The notes: a model not told the origin generated them from the sequence alone. Counted from the first letter of the stretch, positions 18,027 through 27,462 are shown. The stretch: DNA of 46,577 nt from an uncultured Clostridium sp. (GCA_900551615.1 URWN01000011.1:1-46577); one strand, 5' to 3'. Translations and numbers: made by a program.

Positions 18027-19295
18027 CTAATCTTTTAAAAAGTACACTGTATTTATACTTACTTTATTTGCTATATCAATAACTTTTTCTTTAGTAACTG
18101 CTCTGATGTTATCCATGTATTGTTCTACACTACACTTGCTATTTGATAATTCTTGACTAAAAAAATATGTTATTTCTGTATCTTGTTCATCATCTATTGT
18201 TTTTATAGATGCAATTATTCCTTTTTTAGCATTTTCTACTTCTTCTTCTGTAAAATCTCCTTTTTTCATATCTTCTATTTGTTGTTTTATTATTTCTAAT
18301 GCTTTATCATAATTTTTTATTTCAATTCCACAATTTATAAATATATTATTTTTAAATCTATAATATCTAGAACTTGCTGTATATGCCAAACTTGCCTTTT
18401 CACGTACATTTTGGAATAGTTTTGAATTTGCACTTCCTCCAAATATACTATTATAAATCATAATATCATATCTAAAATCTTCATTATCTACATCTAAATC
18501 CATTCCTATTACTAATTTCCCCTGTGTTACTTCCATTGATTCTTGTACAGCATTTTCTTTTTCTGATTTTTTTGCTGATATTTCTATTTTGTTATATTCT
18601 GGAATTCTATCTTGTAATTTTTTTATATTTTCATTTTCTTTTATTATATTTTCTATTCCCTCATCTACTATTCCAGAAACAAAAATATCTATTTTACAAC
18701 TGTTTATTAATTTTTTATATTGTTCATATAAGTTTTTTTCGTTTATATTTTCCATATCTTCTATATATCCATATTTATATAGTCCATATGGTTGGTTTTT
18801 ATACATTTCTTCTATGCATCTATCTAATGCATATCTTGCTTTATTGTCTATTTTTCCTTCTATTATTTGTTTTAAGTTTTCTTTTTCTTGTTCTACATAT
18901 TCTTTTTTGAATCCGTCATTTTCTAAATATGGATTTAAAACAAATTCTAATAAATTTTCTAATGATTCTTTTAACATATTTTCTGAATTTTCTGCTAAAA
19001 ACTCATCATTTACAGATTCTATATAAAATTTTAATACTTGGTTATCTCCTGTTTTATCTAAACCACAATCTAAACTTGCTCCATACATTTCTTCCAATTT
19101 TTTATTTATTTCTTCTTGTGTTTTTAATGTTTTTGTTCCTCTTTTTAATACTGCTGGTATTAATGCATTTTTTGTGACATTTTCCCTATCTAATTTTGTT
19201 GTTAACATTATTGCAATTAAGTTTGTTTTAAATTTGTTTGTTTGTAGTATATTAAGTTTAATTCCTTTTTTTATTTCAATTTGCTTATATTCCAT
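18027..19295 (-). CDS. M16-family peptidase-like protein, non-catalytic partner
   Basis: Insulinase-fold protein of the YmfF-like group. Seen: M16 sequence throughout (KRGTKTLKTQEEINKKLEE, GGSANSKLFQNVREKASLAY, the latter in the C-terminal repeat), but no HxxEH, so it should be catalytically silent. 422 aa from the ATG at 19295 (AAGGA upstream); the frame extends 28 codons further but without a ribosome-binding site. It precedes the active M16 gene by 118 bp on the same strand and probably forms a complex with it. Confidence 0.85.
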   Translation of the reverse strand: MEYKQIEIKKGIKLNILQTNKFKTNLIAIMLTTKLDRENVTKNALIPAVLKRGTKTLKTQEEINKKLEEMYGASLDCGLDKTGDNQVLKFYIESVNDEFLAENSENMLKESLENLLEFVLNPYLENDGFKKEYVEQEKENLKQIIEGKIDNKARYALDRCIEEMYKNQPYGLYKYGYIEDMENINEKNLYEQYKKLINSCKIDIFVSGIVDEGIENIIKENENIKKLQDRIPEYNKIEISAKKSEKENAVQESMEVTQGKLVIGMDLDVDNEDFRYDIMIYNSIFGGSANSKLFQNVREKASLAYTASSRYYRFKNNIFINCGIEIKNYDKALEIIKQQIEDMKKGDFTEEEVENAKKGIIASIKTIDDEQDTEITYFFSQELSNSKCSVEQYMDNIRAVTKEKVIDIANKVSINTVYFLKD

Positions 19296-19384
19296 TAATA
19301 TCCTTCCTTTCCATTTATATTTTATCCCTAATTTATAATTGTAATACCAAAATGTATATATATTATTAATTATTTTCAATTAAA

Positions 19385-19439
19385 TACAAAAAAAGGTAGA
19401 AATTTCGAATACAATACTCCCTCTAAATTTCCACCTTTT
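19385..19439 (-). terminator. terminator of rpsU
   Basis: 15-bp stem (19391-19405 with 19425-19439, one G.U on the minus strand), 19-nt loop, T-run after it on the minus strand. It begins 10 nt after the rpsU stop. Confidence 0.8.
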
Positions 19440-19448
19440 ATCATTTAA

Positions 19449-19619
19449 TTAAAATTTTCTTTTTCTTGCTGCCTCTGATTTTTTCTTTCTCTTTACACTT
19501 GGTTTTTCATAGTGTTCTCTTTTACGAACTTCTTGTAAAACTCCGTTACGAGCACATTGTCTTTTAAACCTTTTTAAGGCATCTTCTATATTTCCATTAT
19601 TAACTTTGATTTCTGACAT
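19449..19619 (-). CDS. rpsU: 30S ribosomal protein S21
   Basis: Small basic ribosomal protein of the 30S platform. Translating the minus strand from the ATG at 19619 gives 56 residues: starts MSEIKVNNG, contains ALKRFKRQCARNG and VRKREHYEKPS, ends ARKRKF. All are hallmarks of S21. Ribosome-binding site AAGGAGGGG 7 nt upstream, near-perfect promoter about 75 nt upstream and its own terminator, so it is a monocistronic unit. Confidence 0.96.
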   Translation of the reverse strand: MSEIKVNNGNIEDALKRFKRQCARNGVLQEVRKREHYEKPSVKRKKKSEAARKRKF

Positions 19620-19691
19620 TTATATTCCCCTCCTTCCGGTCATACGAGAATGTATGTGGGATTTTCTTTTCTTACCCTATATACGTTACTC

Positions 19692-19721
19692 ATTATACAT
19701 TATTATGGGGTATATTGTCAA
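19692..19721 (-). promoter_or_regulatory. sigma-A promoter of rpsU
   Basis: Minus strand: TTGACA (19716-19721), 18 nt, TATAAT (19692-19697); both boxes are consensus. Confidence 0.88.
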
Positions 19722-19782
19722 TAGTTTGTAGTTGTTATTTTAAATTTATGTTTTCTTAAATTTTCAAACAATATTTTTTGCT

Positions 19783-20355
19783 CTATCTTGTCTTTTCCTC
19801 TGTTTGTTCTTCTCTTTCTATATTAGATTTTTCATAGTCTTTTTCTTTTATAACATGATCTGTACATCCTTTTAATCTTCCATTTTGTGAAACTTCATTT
19901 TCAAATTTTTTATGTGCACTTTCCTCTATTACTGCAATTAATTCAACATCATCACTTTTTACAATATTTCCTGTAAAAAATTCTTTTAATCTTCTCAACA
20001 AACTCTTTTTCTTTGTTTGTTGTTCTTTGTTTGATTCGACTACTTTTTGTGGTGCATTATATGCTCTTTGAATTGTTTCTTTTGTTCTTTGTGGTTCTGA
20101 TCTATTATTACTTTTATATTTAGAAACTTCTTCACCGTTCATAAACTTAACATCTTCTCCAATTTCAGTTTCTTCCATATTTATATTTAGATTCATATCT
20201 TTTGTATCAATATCATTTAATATTTCTGACTTTCCAGTTAATTTTGTTTTTTTCAAGTTTATATCAACATTACCATTTCCTCTAACTGACATCCCATTAA
20301 GCATTTTAGCCTCTCCTGTTACTTTAACACCTGACATATCAATATTAACTCCCAT
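19783..20355 (-). CDS. hypothetical protein with three internal repeats, 190 aa
   Basis: Not recognised. The N-terminal ~75 residues hold three imperfect repeats of about 28 residues with the pattern x-N-I-N-M/L-x-x-T/V-x-L/V-T-G-x-x-x-h-L-N (first at VNIDMSGVKVTGEAKMLN, second at VDINLKKTKLTGKSEILN, third at LNINMEETEIGEDVKFMN); this looks like stacked beta-strands, as in a small beta-solenoid. Then a charged linker, a basic amphipathic stretch (KKSLLRRLKEFFTGN, about 118-132) and a charged tail. ATG at 20355 is preferred over GTG at 20364 by ribosome-binding-site spacing (AAAGG 9 nt upstream). Function unknown; a scaffold role is only a guess. Confidence 0.65.
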   Translation of the reverse strand: MGVNIDMSGVKVTGEAKMLNGMSVRGNGNVDINLKKTKLTGKSEILNDIDTKDMNLNINMEETEIGEDVKFMNGEEVSKYKSNNRSEPQRTKETIQRAYNAPQKVVESNKEQQTKKKSLLRRLKEFFTGNIVKSDDVELIAVIEESAHKKFENEVSQNGRLKGCTDHVIKEKDYEKSNIEREEQTEEKTR

Positions 20356-20453
20356 TTTTTTCACCCTTTCTTAATATAATATTATTTTTTACTCTTAACA
20401 CTTCTTTTTATATTATAACATATACATTTGAATATATCAAACGTTTAATAACA

Positions 20454-22241
20454 TCATATAAAAGAATTAATATATATATATATTGATATCAAAATAAAAA
20501 TTGCTATCAATACTTTGATAATTGTAAATGCATCGTTTCCTGTATGAGGATATATTACTTTACTAGTTGTATTATCAGCCATTTTTATGTTTGTATTTTC
20601 TACTACATTATTTATACTAGCACTACTATTATTTATTACCGTATCAGTTGTAGAGTTTTCTAAATTATCTTTTTTTTCCACATTATTTTGTTCATTATTA
20701 TCTTTTATTGTATTACTAATTAAGTTATCTTCAACAATGTTATTGTTATCATTTGTAATATTTTTTTCTGTATTATCAGTAACATCATTTACTATATTTG
20801 TAATAATATTATTTTCTACTTTATTTTCATTTTCTTCTGCTTTCTTTATAACAGTTGTATTTCCTATATAGTTTGCCCCAATATCTTGATTCCACATTTG
20901 ACCTTCATTAGCAAAACGTATACATTGATAATTATTATCTATTTTTAGGTTTCCATATTGAGATATGCGCAAATATATATTCCAATTACCAACAGCCAAT
21001 TCTTCTGGTACTTCTACTTCAAATTGCAATTTTGTCGTTTGCTTAGATTTCCACTTTGTAGGATCAATTTTTGTTTTTACTTCATATATTTTATCATTTT
21101 TTAAAAACACTATTGTAACTATTTTACTATTAATTAAATTAGCAAATCCAACATTTTCTATATTTAATTCTACATTTATTTTTTTCCCTTGTTCTACTTT
21201 ATTTTGAATATTTGCTTTCCTTATTACAAATCTATATCCTAAATGGTTTGCTATATATGTATAGCCATTTTCTCCTTTATATAATTGATCTTCTCCCTCA
21301 TATTTTTCATTTTTCCATGCTTCTAATACTTTGTCATTATATATTCCATTTAAATATGTAGTATGTGTTTTAAAAGCTTCTTCTGACATATATTTTACTG
21401 TATTTAACGGCGTACCACTTGCATAATTTGCTACAACTTCTCCACCATATAATGTATGGTTGGCTTGTTTTTCTAACCATTTAATTTCAAGGTTTCGATT
21501 ATTAAAAGTTCCTAAATCACTTTCAGAGCCTAAATATCCGTCATTATATAGTCCTACTCGATATTCTTTTGTTCTTAAAGTAGTAACATTTTCAGATAAT
21601 TTATCCCTTTCTATTCCTGCCCAATATGCATAATATTTAGGTTGCCTTACACCTATTTTTATTTTTTCTGGGGTATTATTTAACATTACGTCTAATGCTT
21701 TTGCAACATTTTCTTGCGTACAAACATCACTTGTATGCATTTCTCCCCATGGTCCAAAAAATCCTAATTCTATATATGAAATAACATCTTGGTTTTCTGT
21801 GAAAATTGGGCAAAGTTGTTTAATATGTGTTAATATCATGTCTATAGATGGTTCCTTGTTTTTATCACCTTCATATGTATATGCAAATCGTACAATTGTG
21901 GTTCCACCATTTTCTTTTATTTCTTTTAATGTTTGATTAAAAGAATTTAACATATCTTGTGTTAATTCAATATCTTCTTTTCCATTTATTGCTTTTGAAA
22001 ATTGACCTATATCTAGTCTTAAATGTATTAAATTCTTTTTAGCTTCGTTTTCTCCAATTACTTTGTTATTGTTTTCTGTATATTTTATATATACTGGTGT
22101 ATAAAATCCTCTTTCTGGATTATTAAATGTCTCTGTTGTTTCTGTATAATCCAGTTTAAAATCTTCAGCTTTTGAACTATTAATATTAATACATATTAAT
22201 ATTAAAATTACTATACTTATTATACTTACTATTTTTTTCAT
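20454..22241 (-). CDS. exported DUF4832/DUF4874-type protein with C-terminal anchor
   Basis: Seen: signal peptide (1-25), then FNNPERGFYTP, the opening motif of the DUF4874/DUF4832 glycosidase-like TIM-barrel family, with FFGPWGEMH and WAGIERDKLS further on; a C-terminal beta-sandwich-like part (NVGFANLINSK); an Asn/Thr/Asp-rich low-complexity linker (about 470-560); then YPHTGND and a hydrophobic tail. PHTG just before the membrane segment resembles a sortase signal (LPxTG variant), though the usual basic tail is missing. 595 aa. ATG with GAGGA upstream. Probably displayed on the cell surface; substrate unknown, likely polysaccharide. Confidence 0.8.
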   Translation of the reverse strand: MKKIVSIISIVILILICININSSKAEDFKLDYTETTETFNNPERGFYTPVYIKYTENNNKVIGENEAKKNLIHLRLDIGQFSKAINGKEDIELTQDMLNSFNQTLKEIKENGGTTIVRFAYTYEGDKNKEPSIDMILTHIKQLCPIFTENQDVISYIELGFFGPWGEMHTSDVCTQENVAKALDVMLNNTPEKIKIGVRQPKYYAYWAGIERDKLSENVTTLRTKEYRVGLYNDGYLGSESDLGTFNNRNLEIKWLEKQANHTLYGGEVVANYASGTPLNTVKYMSEEAFKTHTTYLNGIYNDKVLEAWKNEKYEGEDQLYKGENGYTYIANHLGYRFVIRKANIQNKVEQGKKINVELNIENVGFANLINSKIVTIVFLKNDKIYEVKTKIDPTKWKSKQTTKLQFEVEVPEELAVGNWNIYLRISQYGNLKIDNNYQCIRFANEGQMWNQDIGANYIGNTTVIKKAEENENKVENNIITNIVNDVTDNTEKNITNDNNNIVEDNLISNTIKDNNEQNNVEKKDNLENSTTDTVINNSSASINNVVENTNIKMADNTTSKVIYPHTGNDAFTIIKVLIAIFILISIYIYINSFI

Positions 22242-22265
22242 TTTTTCCTCATTTTCCTTGTAATA

Positions 22266-22294
22266 CTTATACCATCAAATGCATTAGTATTCAA
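22266..22294 (-). promoter_or_regulatory. promoter of the DUF4832 gene
   Basis: Minus strand: TTGAAT (22289-22294), 17 nt, TATAAG (22266-22271), about 25 nt ahead of the ATG at 22241. Confidence 0.65.
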
Positions 22295-22396
22295 CATATT
22301 TTATAATTATTTTAACATACATATATCAACATTACAATAAATACGGTAAAAATGAAACCTAATTTGTTACATTCAAGTAAAAATTAAATTTTAATT

Positions 22397-22425
22397 TTGT
22401 ATAATTTTATTTTCTATGTTATAAT
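22397..22425 (+). promoter_or_regulatory. promoter of the YcxB-like gene
   Basis: TTGTAT (22397-22402), 17 nt, TATAAT (22420-22425), 25 nt ahead of the ATG; divergent from the DUF4832 promoter. Confidence 0.65.
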
Positions 22426-22450
22426 AACTAAAAAATTAAGGAAGTAAAGT

Positions 22451-22954
22451 ATGAAAATATTATATAAAAACAAAACTAAGTATACAAAAGAAGTATATGC
22501 AAAATATCTACAATTTCATCAAAATAAGTTTGGTAATAAATATACTTTTTCAACAGTAGTAACTATATTATTACTATGTTTTTGCATTATTACCAATTTG
22601 CAATATTATCACAAATCAGTAGCTTTTATATTATTAATGTTTTTAATAATTTTCTGTTTTTATAGATTTTATCATCCTATAAAATTGGTAAAACAAGAAT
22701 TAAAAACAGAAAAATTCAAGAATGAAATTGAGTTTACTTTTAAATTTTATAAAAAGTTTTTTACAATTTTTGATTCAAAAAATTTGGAAAAAATACAATA
22801 TTGGAAACTACATAGAATATATGAAACAAAAGATTTCTTTTATCTTTATATAGATAAAAATCATGCCTTTCTATTGGACAAAAACACTTTTACTAGAGGA
22901 GATACTTCAGAATTTTTAAAATTTATAAAAAGAAAAATCTGGTTTAAAATCTAA
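22451..22954 (+). CDS. YcxB-like membrane protein
   Basis: Seen: an N-terminal soluble stretch, two adjacent membrane helices (about 34-49 and 56-73), then a C-terminal soluble domain with IYETKDFFYLYIDKNHAFLLDK...FTRGDTSEF, the pattern of the YcxB-like family (a PH-like fold of unknown role). 167 aa, typical. Start ATG with AAGGAAG upstream and its own promoter. One of the few plus-strand genes; it converges on ftsH through a shared terminator. Function unknown. Confidence 0.7.
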   Translation: MKILYKNKTKYTKEVYAKYLQFHQNKFGNKYTFSTVVTILLLCFCIITNLQYYHKSVAFILLMFLIIFCFYRFYHPIKLVKQELKTEKFKNEIEFTFKFYKKFFTIFDSKNLEKIQYWKLHRIYETKDFFYLYIDKNHAFLLDKNTFTRGDTSEFLKFIKRKIWFKI

Positions 22955-22994
22955 AATAAATACAAAATATTTATATTGGGGGAAACTTTCCTAT

Positions 22995-23030
22995 AATATA
23001 AAAGATGAGATCTCCCTCATCTTTTTATAT
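22995..23030. terminator. bidirectional terminator between YcxB-like gene and ftsH
   Basis: AAAAGATGAG (23000-23009) pairs perfectly with CTCATCTTTT (23016-23025), 6-nt loop, extended by A/T pairs on both sides. U-tract on the plus strand; ends next to the ftsH stop. Confidence 0.85.
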
Positions 23031-24841
23031 TATTCTCCATTAAAAATTCTTTCAAACTCATCTGCTTCAATTTTTTCTTTTTCAAGCAAAACTGCTGCAA
23101 CCGCATGTAATTTGTCAACATGTTCAGTAAGAATTTGTTTAGCTCTATTATAACCTTTGTCTATAATAGCCTTTGTTTCTTCATCTATAATACCTGCTGT
23201 TTCTTCTGAATATTCTTTAGCTTGAGCAAAATCCCTACCTAAAAATACTTCATCTTGACTAGAACCAAGCATTAATGTTCCTATTCTTTCACTCATTCCA
23301 TATTTTGTAACCATACTTCTTGCGATTTTTGTTGCTCTTTCTATATCATTGCTTGCACCTGTTGAAATGTCATTTAATATTAAAGCTTCTGCAACTCTAC
23401 CACCTAAAAGTGATACTATATTTTCTTCCATTTCTGTTTTTGACATGAAGTTTTTGTCTTCTGTTGGTCTATACATTGTATAACCACCAGCCATACCTCT
23501 TGGTACAATTGATATTTGATGTACTGGATCTTGTGTTTCTAAATAATGACTTACAACTGCGTGACCTGCTTCATGATAAGATACTAATCTGTTTTCTTTT
23601 TCACTTCTAACTCTTGTTTTCTTTTCAGGTCCCATAGTTACTTTTACCATGGCATCTTCTATTTCTTTCATTCCAATTTCTGTTAAGTTTCTTCTTGCTG
23701 CTAATAATGCTGCTTCATTTAATACGTTTTCTAGGTCTGCTCCTGCAAATCCAGAAGTATTTTTCGCAATTACTTTTAAGTCTACATCATCTGCTAGTCT
23801 CTTCTTTCTAGAATGAACTTCTAGTATTTGTTCTCTTGCTTTAACGTCAGGAGCTCCGACTACTATTTGTCTGTCAAATCTTCCTGCTCTTAATAAAGCT
23901 TTGTCTAATACGTCTGGTCTGTTTGTTGCAGCTAATACTATAACACCTTCATTGTCTGAGAAACCATCCATTTCAACTAATAATTGATTTAATGTTTGTT
24001 CTCTTTCATCATGTCCTCCACCTAGGCCTGCACCTCTTTGACGTCCTACTGCATCAATTTCATCTATAAATATAATACATGGTGCATTTTTCTTTGCTTG
24101 TTCAAATAAGTCTCTAACTCTTGAAGCACCAACACCTACAAACATTTCAACAAAGTCTGAACCACTTATAATAAAGAATGGCACACCTGCTTCGCCTGCA
24201 ACTGCTTTTGCAAGTAATGTTTTACCTGTTCCTGGTTGGCCTACTAATAAAACACCTTTTGGTATTCTTGCTCCCATATCTGTAAATTTTTTAGGATTTT
24301 TTAAAAATTCTACTATTTCTTCTAGTTCTTCTTTTTCTTCATCAACACCTGCAACATCATCAAATGATATCTTATTTCTATCTGCTGGTGTCATCATTCT
24401 AGCTTTGCTTTTTCCAAATGACATTGATTTTCCGCCATTTTGTCCATTAGCAGCTCCACCCATCATAAAGAACCAGAATATAAAGAATATTATTAAAATT
24501 CCAAATGGTGTTAATAAACCTAATATTATTGAAAATACTGATTCAGAACTTTCTTCTAAAGTAAAAGCTCCATTTTTTATAAATTCATCAGTATAATTCA
24601 TGAAATTTTCCATATTTGGAATGTTTACTTGTTTTTTTACTTTTTCATCTGATAGTTGTACTGTTGCAGAAGTTCCATCTGCATCTATAACTATTGATTC
24701 TACTTTTCCCTCATTTATTTTCGCAATTAATTCTGAATATTTTAGTTTTGTATTTGTGTTTGTCATTATTGATGATAACAATACTATAAATATTACTCCG
24801 ATTATTAGCCATGTTGCTAATGTTTTAATTCCGTTTTTCAA
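23030..24841 (-). CDS. ftsH: ATP-dependent zinc metalloprotease FtsH
   Basis: Membrane-anchored AAA+ protease for quality control of membrane and regulatory proteins. Seen: membrane helix 1 (about 8-27), short extracellular domain, helix 2 (about 104-127), Walker A GQPGTGKT (201-208), Walker B IIFIDEID (257-264), the second region of homology (ATNRPDVLDKALLRAGRFDR), and HEAGH zinc motif (423-427). 603 aa, slightly short. Start is TTG at 24841 with AAGGAGG 7 nt upstream. It follows tilS, as in many Firmicutes, but hpt, which usually lies between them, is missing. Confidence 0.97.
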   Translation of the reverse strand: MKNGIKTLATWLIIGVIFIVLLSSIMTNTNTKLKYSELIAKINEGKVESIVIDADGTSATVQLSDEKVKKQVNIPNMENFMNYTDEFIKNGAFTLEESSESVFSIILGLLTPFGILIIFFIFWFFMMGGAANGQNGGKSMSFGKSKARMMTPADRNKISFDDVAGVDEEKEELEEIVEFLKNPKKFTDMGARIPKGVLLVGQPGTGKTLLAKAVAGEAGVPFFIISGSDFVEMFVGVGASRVRDLFEQAKKNAPCIIFIDEIDAVGRQRGAGLGGGHDEREQTLNQLLVEMDGFSDNEGVIVLAATNRPDVLDKALLRAGRFDRQIVVGAPDVKAREQILEVHSRKKRLADDVDLKVIAKNTSGFAGADLENVLNEAALLAARRNLTEIGMKEIEDAMVKVTMGPEKKTRVRSEKENRLVSYHEAGHAVVSHYLETQDPVHQISIVPRGMAGGYTMYRPTEDKNFMSKTEMEENIVSLLGGRVAEALILNDISTGASNDIERATKIARSMVTKYGMSERIGTLMLGSSQDEVFLGRDFAQAKEYSEETAGIIDEETKAIIDKGYNRAKQILTEHVDKLHAVAAVLLEKEKIEADEFERIFNGE

Positions 24842-24980
24842 AATAATTCCTCCTTCTGCTTACTTTATATAATTCCGCCCAAAATTCATATATTTTTTAG
24901 AAATTTTTGTAGCAAAAATATTTAAAGTCACTGCGTTACTATTTGACTATAAAATTTTATAACATATCTACTTTTGTTTT

Positions 24981-25022
24981 GCAAGGATTTTTGTATTACT
25001 TTTTTATTACAAAAAATCCTTG
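24981..25022. repeat. inverted repeat between tilS and ftsH
   Basis: Arms CAAGGATTTTTGTA (24982-24995) and TACAAAAAATCCTTG (25008-25022), differing by one extra A, 12-nt loop. No U-tract follows on the minus strand, so it is not a standard terminator; it may stabilise or process the tilS-ftsH transcript. Confidence 0.55.
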
Positions 25023-25049
25023 TCATTCTAAGTATTACGGATACTCATG

Positions 25050-26051
25050 TTAAACCAAATTTTGGTCTATAAAATAAATTTTTTGATTTTTTACTAAAAC
25101 TTTTATATTTTTATTTGGAGTTAAATATTTATTACCTATATTTTTTTCACATAGTTTTATAATATCTTCTATATGTATTTTTTCTATTCCTTTTGTTGTT
25201 CCAAAAAGTCTTGATATAGTATATAATAAAAGCCTTGATTTTATAACCTTTTCTTCTTTATTAAATCCTTTTAAATCCATTACAATTTGTGTTTTACTTT
25301 CTTGTTGAACATATTCTTTATACTTCGTTTCAACAACTTTTTCTAGATATTCATCTTCCTCTTTTACTAAATCTGATAATCTATCCATTGTTTGAATTAT
25401 ATTTGGATTAAATTCTTGTTTTATATATGGAATAACGATATTTCTTACTTTATTTCTAGTATATACATTTTCAAAATTTGTTCTATCTATTCTTGGTTCA
25501 ATATTGTTTTGCTTACAATATTCTTCTATTTCAAATCTTTCACATTCTATTAGTGGTCGAATATATTTATTGTTTTTTATTGGTTCAATTCCCTTCAAAC
25601 CTGCTATTCCGCTACCTCTTAGCATATTCATTATAATAGTTTCTATTTTATCATTTTTGTTATGTGCTATTGCTATTTTATTTGCATTTTCTTTTTCTAG
25701 AATTTCATCAAAAAATTCATATCTTGCATTTCTTCCTGCTTCTTCAGTTCCTATTTTTTTATTATTAGCAATTTTTTGAACATCTATACTTTTTGCATAA
25801 AAAGTAACATTTATTTTTTTGCAAAAATTTTCTACGAATTTTTGATCATCTATTGCCTCTTCTCTAATCATATGATTTACATGTGCAACTATTATATCAA
25901 ATTTCATTTGTAGTTTTTTGTCATTTCTTATGTCATTTAAAATATTTAGCATTGCAATAGAATCTGGTCCTCCAGAAACTCCTAAAACAATTCTATCTCC
26001 ATTTTTTATTAAATTATATTTTTTTATGGTTTTTAAAACTTTTTCTTTCAT
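25050..26051 (-). CDS. tilS: tRNA(Ile)-lysidine synthase
   Basis: Converts C34 to lysidine in the CAU-anticodon tRNA-Ile so that it reads AUA; essential in AT-rich genomes such as this, where ATA is very common. Seen: N-terminal PP-loop SGGPDS (26-31), HVNHMIREEA, and NKNDKIETIIMNMLRGSG. 333 aa, on the short side: the C-terminal tRNA-binding region of the longest family members is reduced. ATG with AGGAGA upstream. The ribosome-binding site directly abuts the dnaB terminator. Confidence 0.93.
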   Translation of the reverse strand: MKEKVLKTIKKYNLIKNGDRIVLGVSGGPDSIAMLNILNDIRNDKKLQMKFDIIVAHVNHMIREEAIDDQKFVENFCKKINVTFYAKSIDVQKIANNKKIGTEEAGRNARYEFFDEILEKENANKIAIAHNKNDKIETIIMNMLRGSGIAGLKGIEPIKNNKYIRPLIECERFEIEEYCKQNNIEPRIDRTNFENVYTRNKVRNIVIPYIKQEFNPNIIQTMDRLSDLVKEEDEYLEKVVETKYKEYVQQESKTQIVMDLKGFNKEEKVIKSRLLLYTISRLFGTTKGIEKIHIEDIIKLCEKNIGNKYLTPNKNIKVLVKNQKIYFIDQNLV

Positions 26052-26061
26052 TCTATCTCCT

Positions 26062-26102
26062 AAAAAAAGGGATTGGGAGACGGGTTTTTAATCCCTTTTT
26101 TT
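26062..26102 (-). terminator. terminator of dnaB abutting the tilS ribosome-binding site
   Basis: AAAAAAAGGGATT (26062-26074) pairs with AATCCCTTTTTTT (26090-26102); on the minus strand a U-tract and then AGGAG of tilS follow. Its position suggests it sets how much dnaB transcription continues into tilS-ftsH. Confidence 0.8.
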
Positions 26103-27436
26103 TAATCATCAAATCTTCTTTCCAAATTAACAAATTTAGTATAACTTCCAAGCCATCCTAAATCTACAGTTCCTGTAGAGCCTCCTCTGTGTTTAGCAAT
26201 AATGACTTCTGCTACATTCTTTTTTTCACTATCTTCATTATAATAATCGTCTCTATATAAGAACATAACAATGTCGGCATCTTGCTCTATAGCTCCAGAT
26301 TCACGCAAGTCTGAAAGCATTGGTCTATGGTCTGGTCTTTGTTCTACAGCTCTTGATAGCTGTGATAATGCAATTACAGGTACGTTTAGTTCTTTTGCTA
26401 GAATTTTTAAAGATCTACTTATTTCTGATATTTCTTGTTCACGGCTACTATTACGTTTATTGCTTCCTTGTACTAATTGCAAATAGTCTATTACTACTAG
26501 TCCAATATTTTTTTCTAGTTTTAATTTTCTACATTTTGCTCTTATTTCCATTACAGAAATACCTGGTGTATCATCTATATAAATTCCTGTTTCTGATAAA
26601 GGTCCTATTGCTTCTGCTAATTTTCCCCAGTCTTCGTCTTCTAGTTTACCTGTTCTTACTTTGTTGCTATCTACCATTGCTTCACTACATAAAATTCTGT
26701 TTACTAATTGTTCTTTTGACATTTCCAAACTAAATATGGCAACTGGTGTATTTCCTCTTAATGCTGCATTTGTAGCTATATTTAATGCAAATGCTGATTT
26801 ACCCATAGCAGGTCTTGCAGCAACTAGTATAAGTTCTGAACCATGTAAACCTGCTGTTCTATAATCTAAATCTGAAAACCCTGTTGGAACACCTGTTATG
26901 TGCTGTTTTCTATTATATAATTCTTCTAATTGTGTAAAACTATCAACTAAGATATCTTTTATTGGAGAATATCCTTTTTGATTTTTATCTTGCATTATAT
27001 TAAAAATCTTTTTTTCTGCCCCTTCCATAATGTCTTCTACATCTTCAGTTGGGTCATATCCTAAATCTATTATTTCATTTGCTGTTTTTATTAGGTTTCT
27101 TAATACTGATTTTTCTTCTACTATTTTTATGTATTTTATAGCATTTGCTGTTGTTGGTACTTTTTCTGGCAATTCTGCTAAATATTCAAATCCTCCAACT
27201 TGCTCAAATTTTCCCATTGTTTCTAGTTCTGATTTTACTGTTATTAAGTCTATTGGTTCCGCTCTATTATATAAGTTTAGCATTGCTGAATATATTATTC
27301 TATTGTCTTCTCTATAAAAATCCTCTTCTTTTAGTGTTTCTATACTACTTGCTACCGCTTCTTTATCTGTAAGCATACTACCTATAACTGCTTGCTCTGC
27401 TTCTACATCATGTGGTGGTATTTTTCCTATATCCAT
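26102..27436 (-). CDS. dnaB: replicative DNA helicase DnaB/DnaC
   Basis: Hexameric 5'-3' helicase of the replication fork. Seen: N-terminal helical domain beginning PPHDVEAEQAVIGSML, Walker A ARPAMGKS (207-214), ALEMSKEQLV-type H1a region, Walker B LVVIDYLQL, and the C-terminal KHRGGSTGTVDLGW. 444 aa, typical. ATG with GGGGGA upstream. It lies 26 bp behind rplI; gdpP-rplI-dnaB is a conserved Firmicute order. Confidence 0.97.
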   Translation of the reverse strand: MDIGKIPPHDVEAEQAVIGSMLTDKEAVASSIETLKEEDFYREDNRIIYSAMLNLYNRAEPIDLITVKSELETMGKFEQVGGFEYLAELPEKVPTTANAIKYIKIVEEKSVLRNLIKTANEIIDLGYDPTEDVEDIMEGAEKKIFNIMQDKNQKGYSPIKDILVDSFTQLEELYNRKQHITGVPTGFSDLDYRTAGLHGSELILVAARPAMGKSAFALNIATNAALRGNTPVAIFSLEMSKEQLVNRILCSEAMVDSNKVRTGKLEDEDWGKLAEAIGPLSETGIYIDDTPGISVMEIRAKCRKLKLEKNIGLVVIDYLQLVQGSNKRNSSREQEISEISRSLKILAKELNVPVIALSQLSRAVEQRPDHRPMLSDLRESGAIEQDADIVMFLYRDDYYNEDSEKKNVAEVIIAKHRGGSTGTVDLGWLGSYTKFVNLERRFDD

Positions 27437-27462
27437 TTCTATTCCCCCAAAGTTTTTAATAA

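Noticed and set aside
24982..25022. Rho-independent terminator of tilS
   Set aside because: The stem is good, but no U-tract follows on the transcribed strand.
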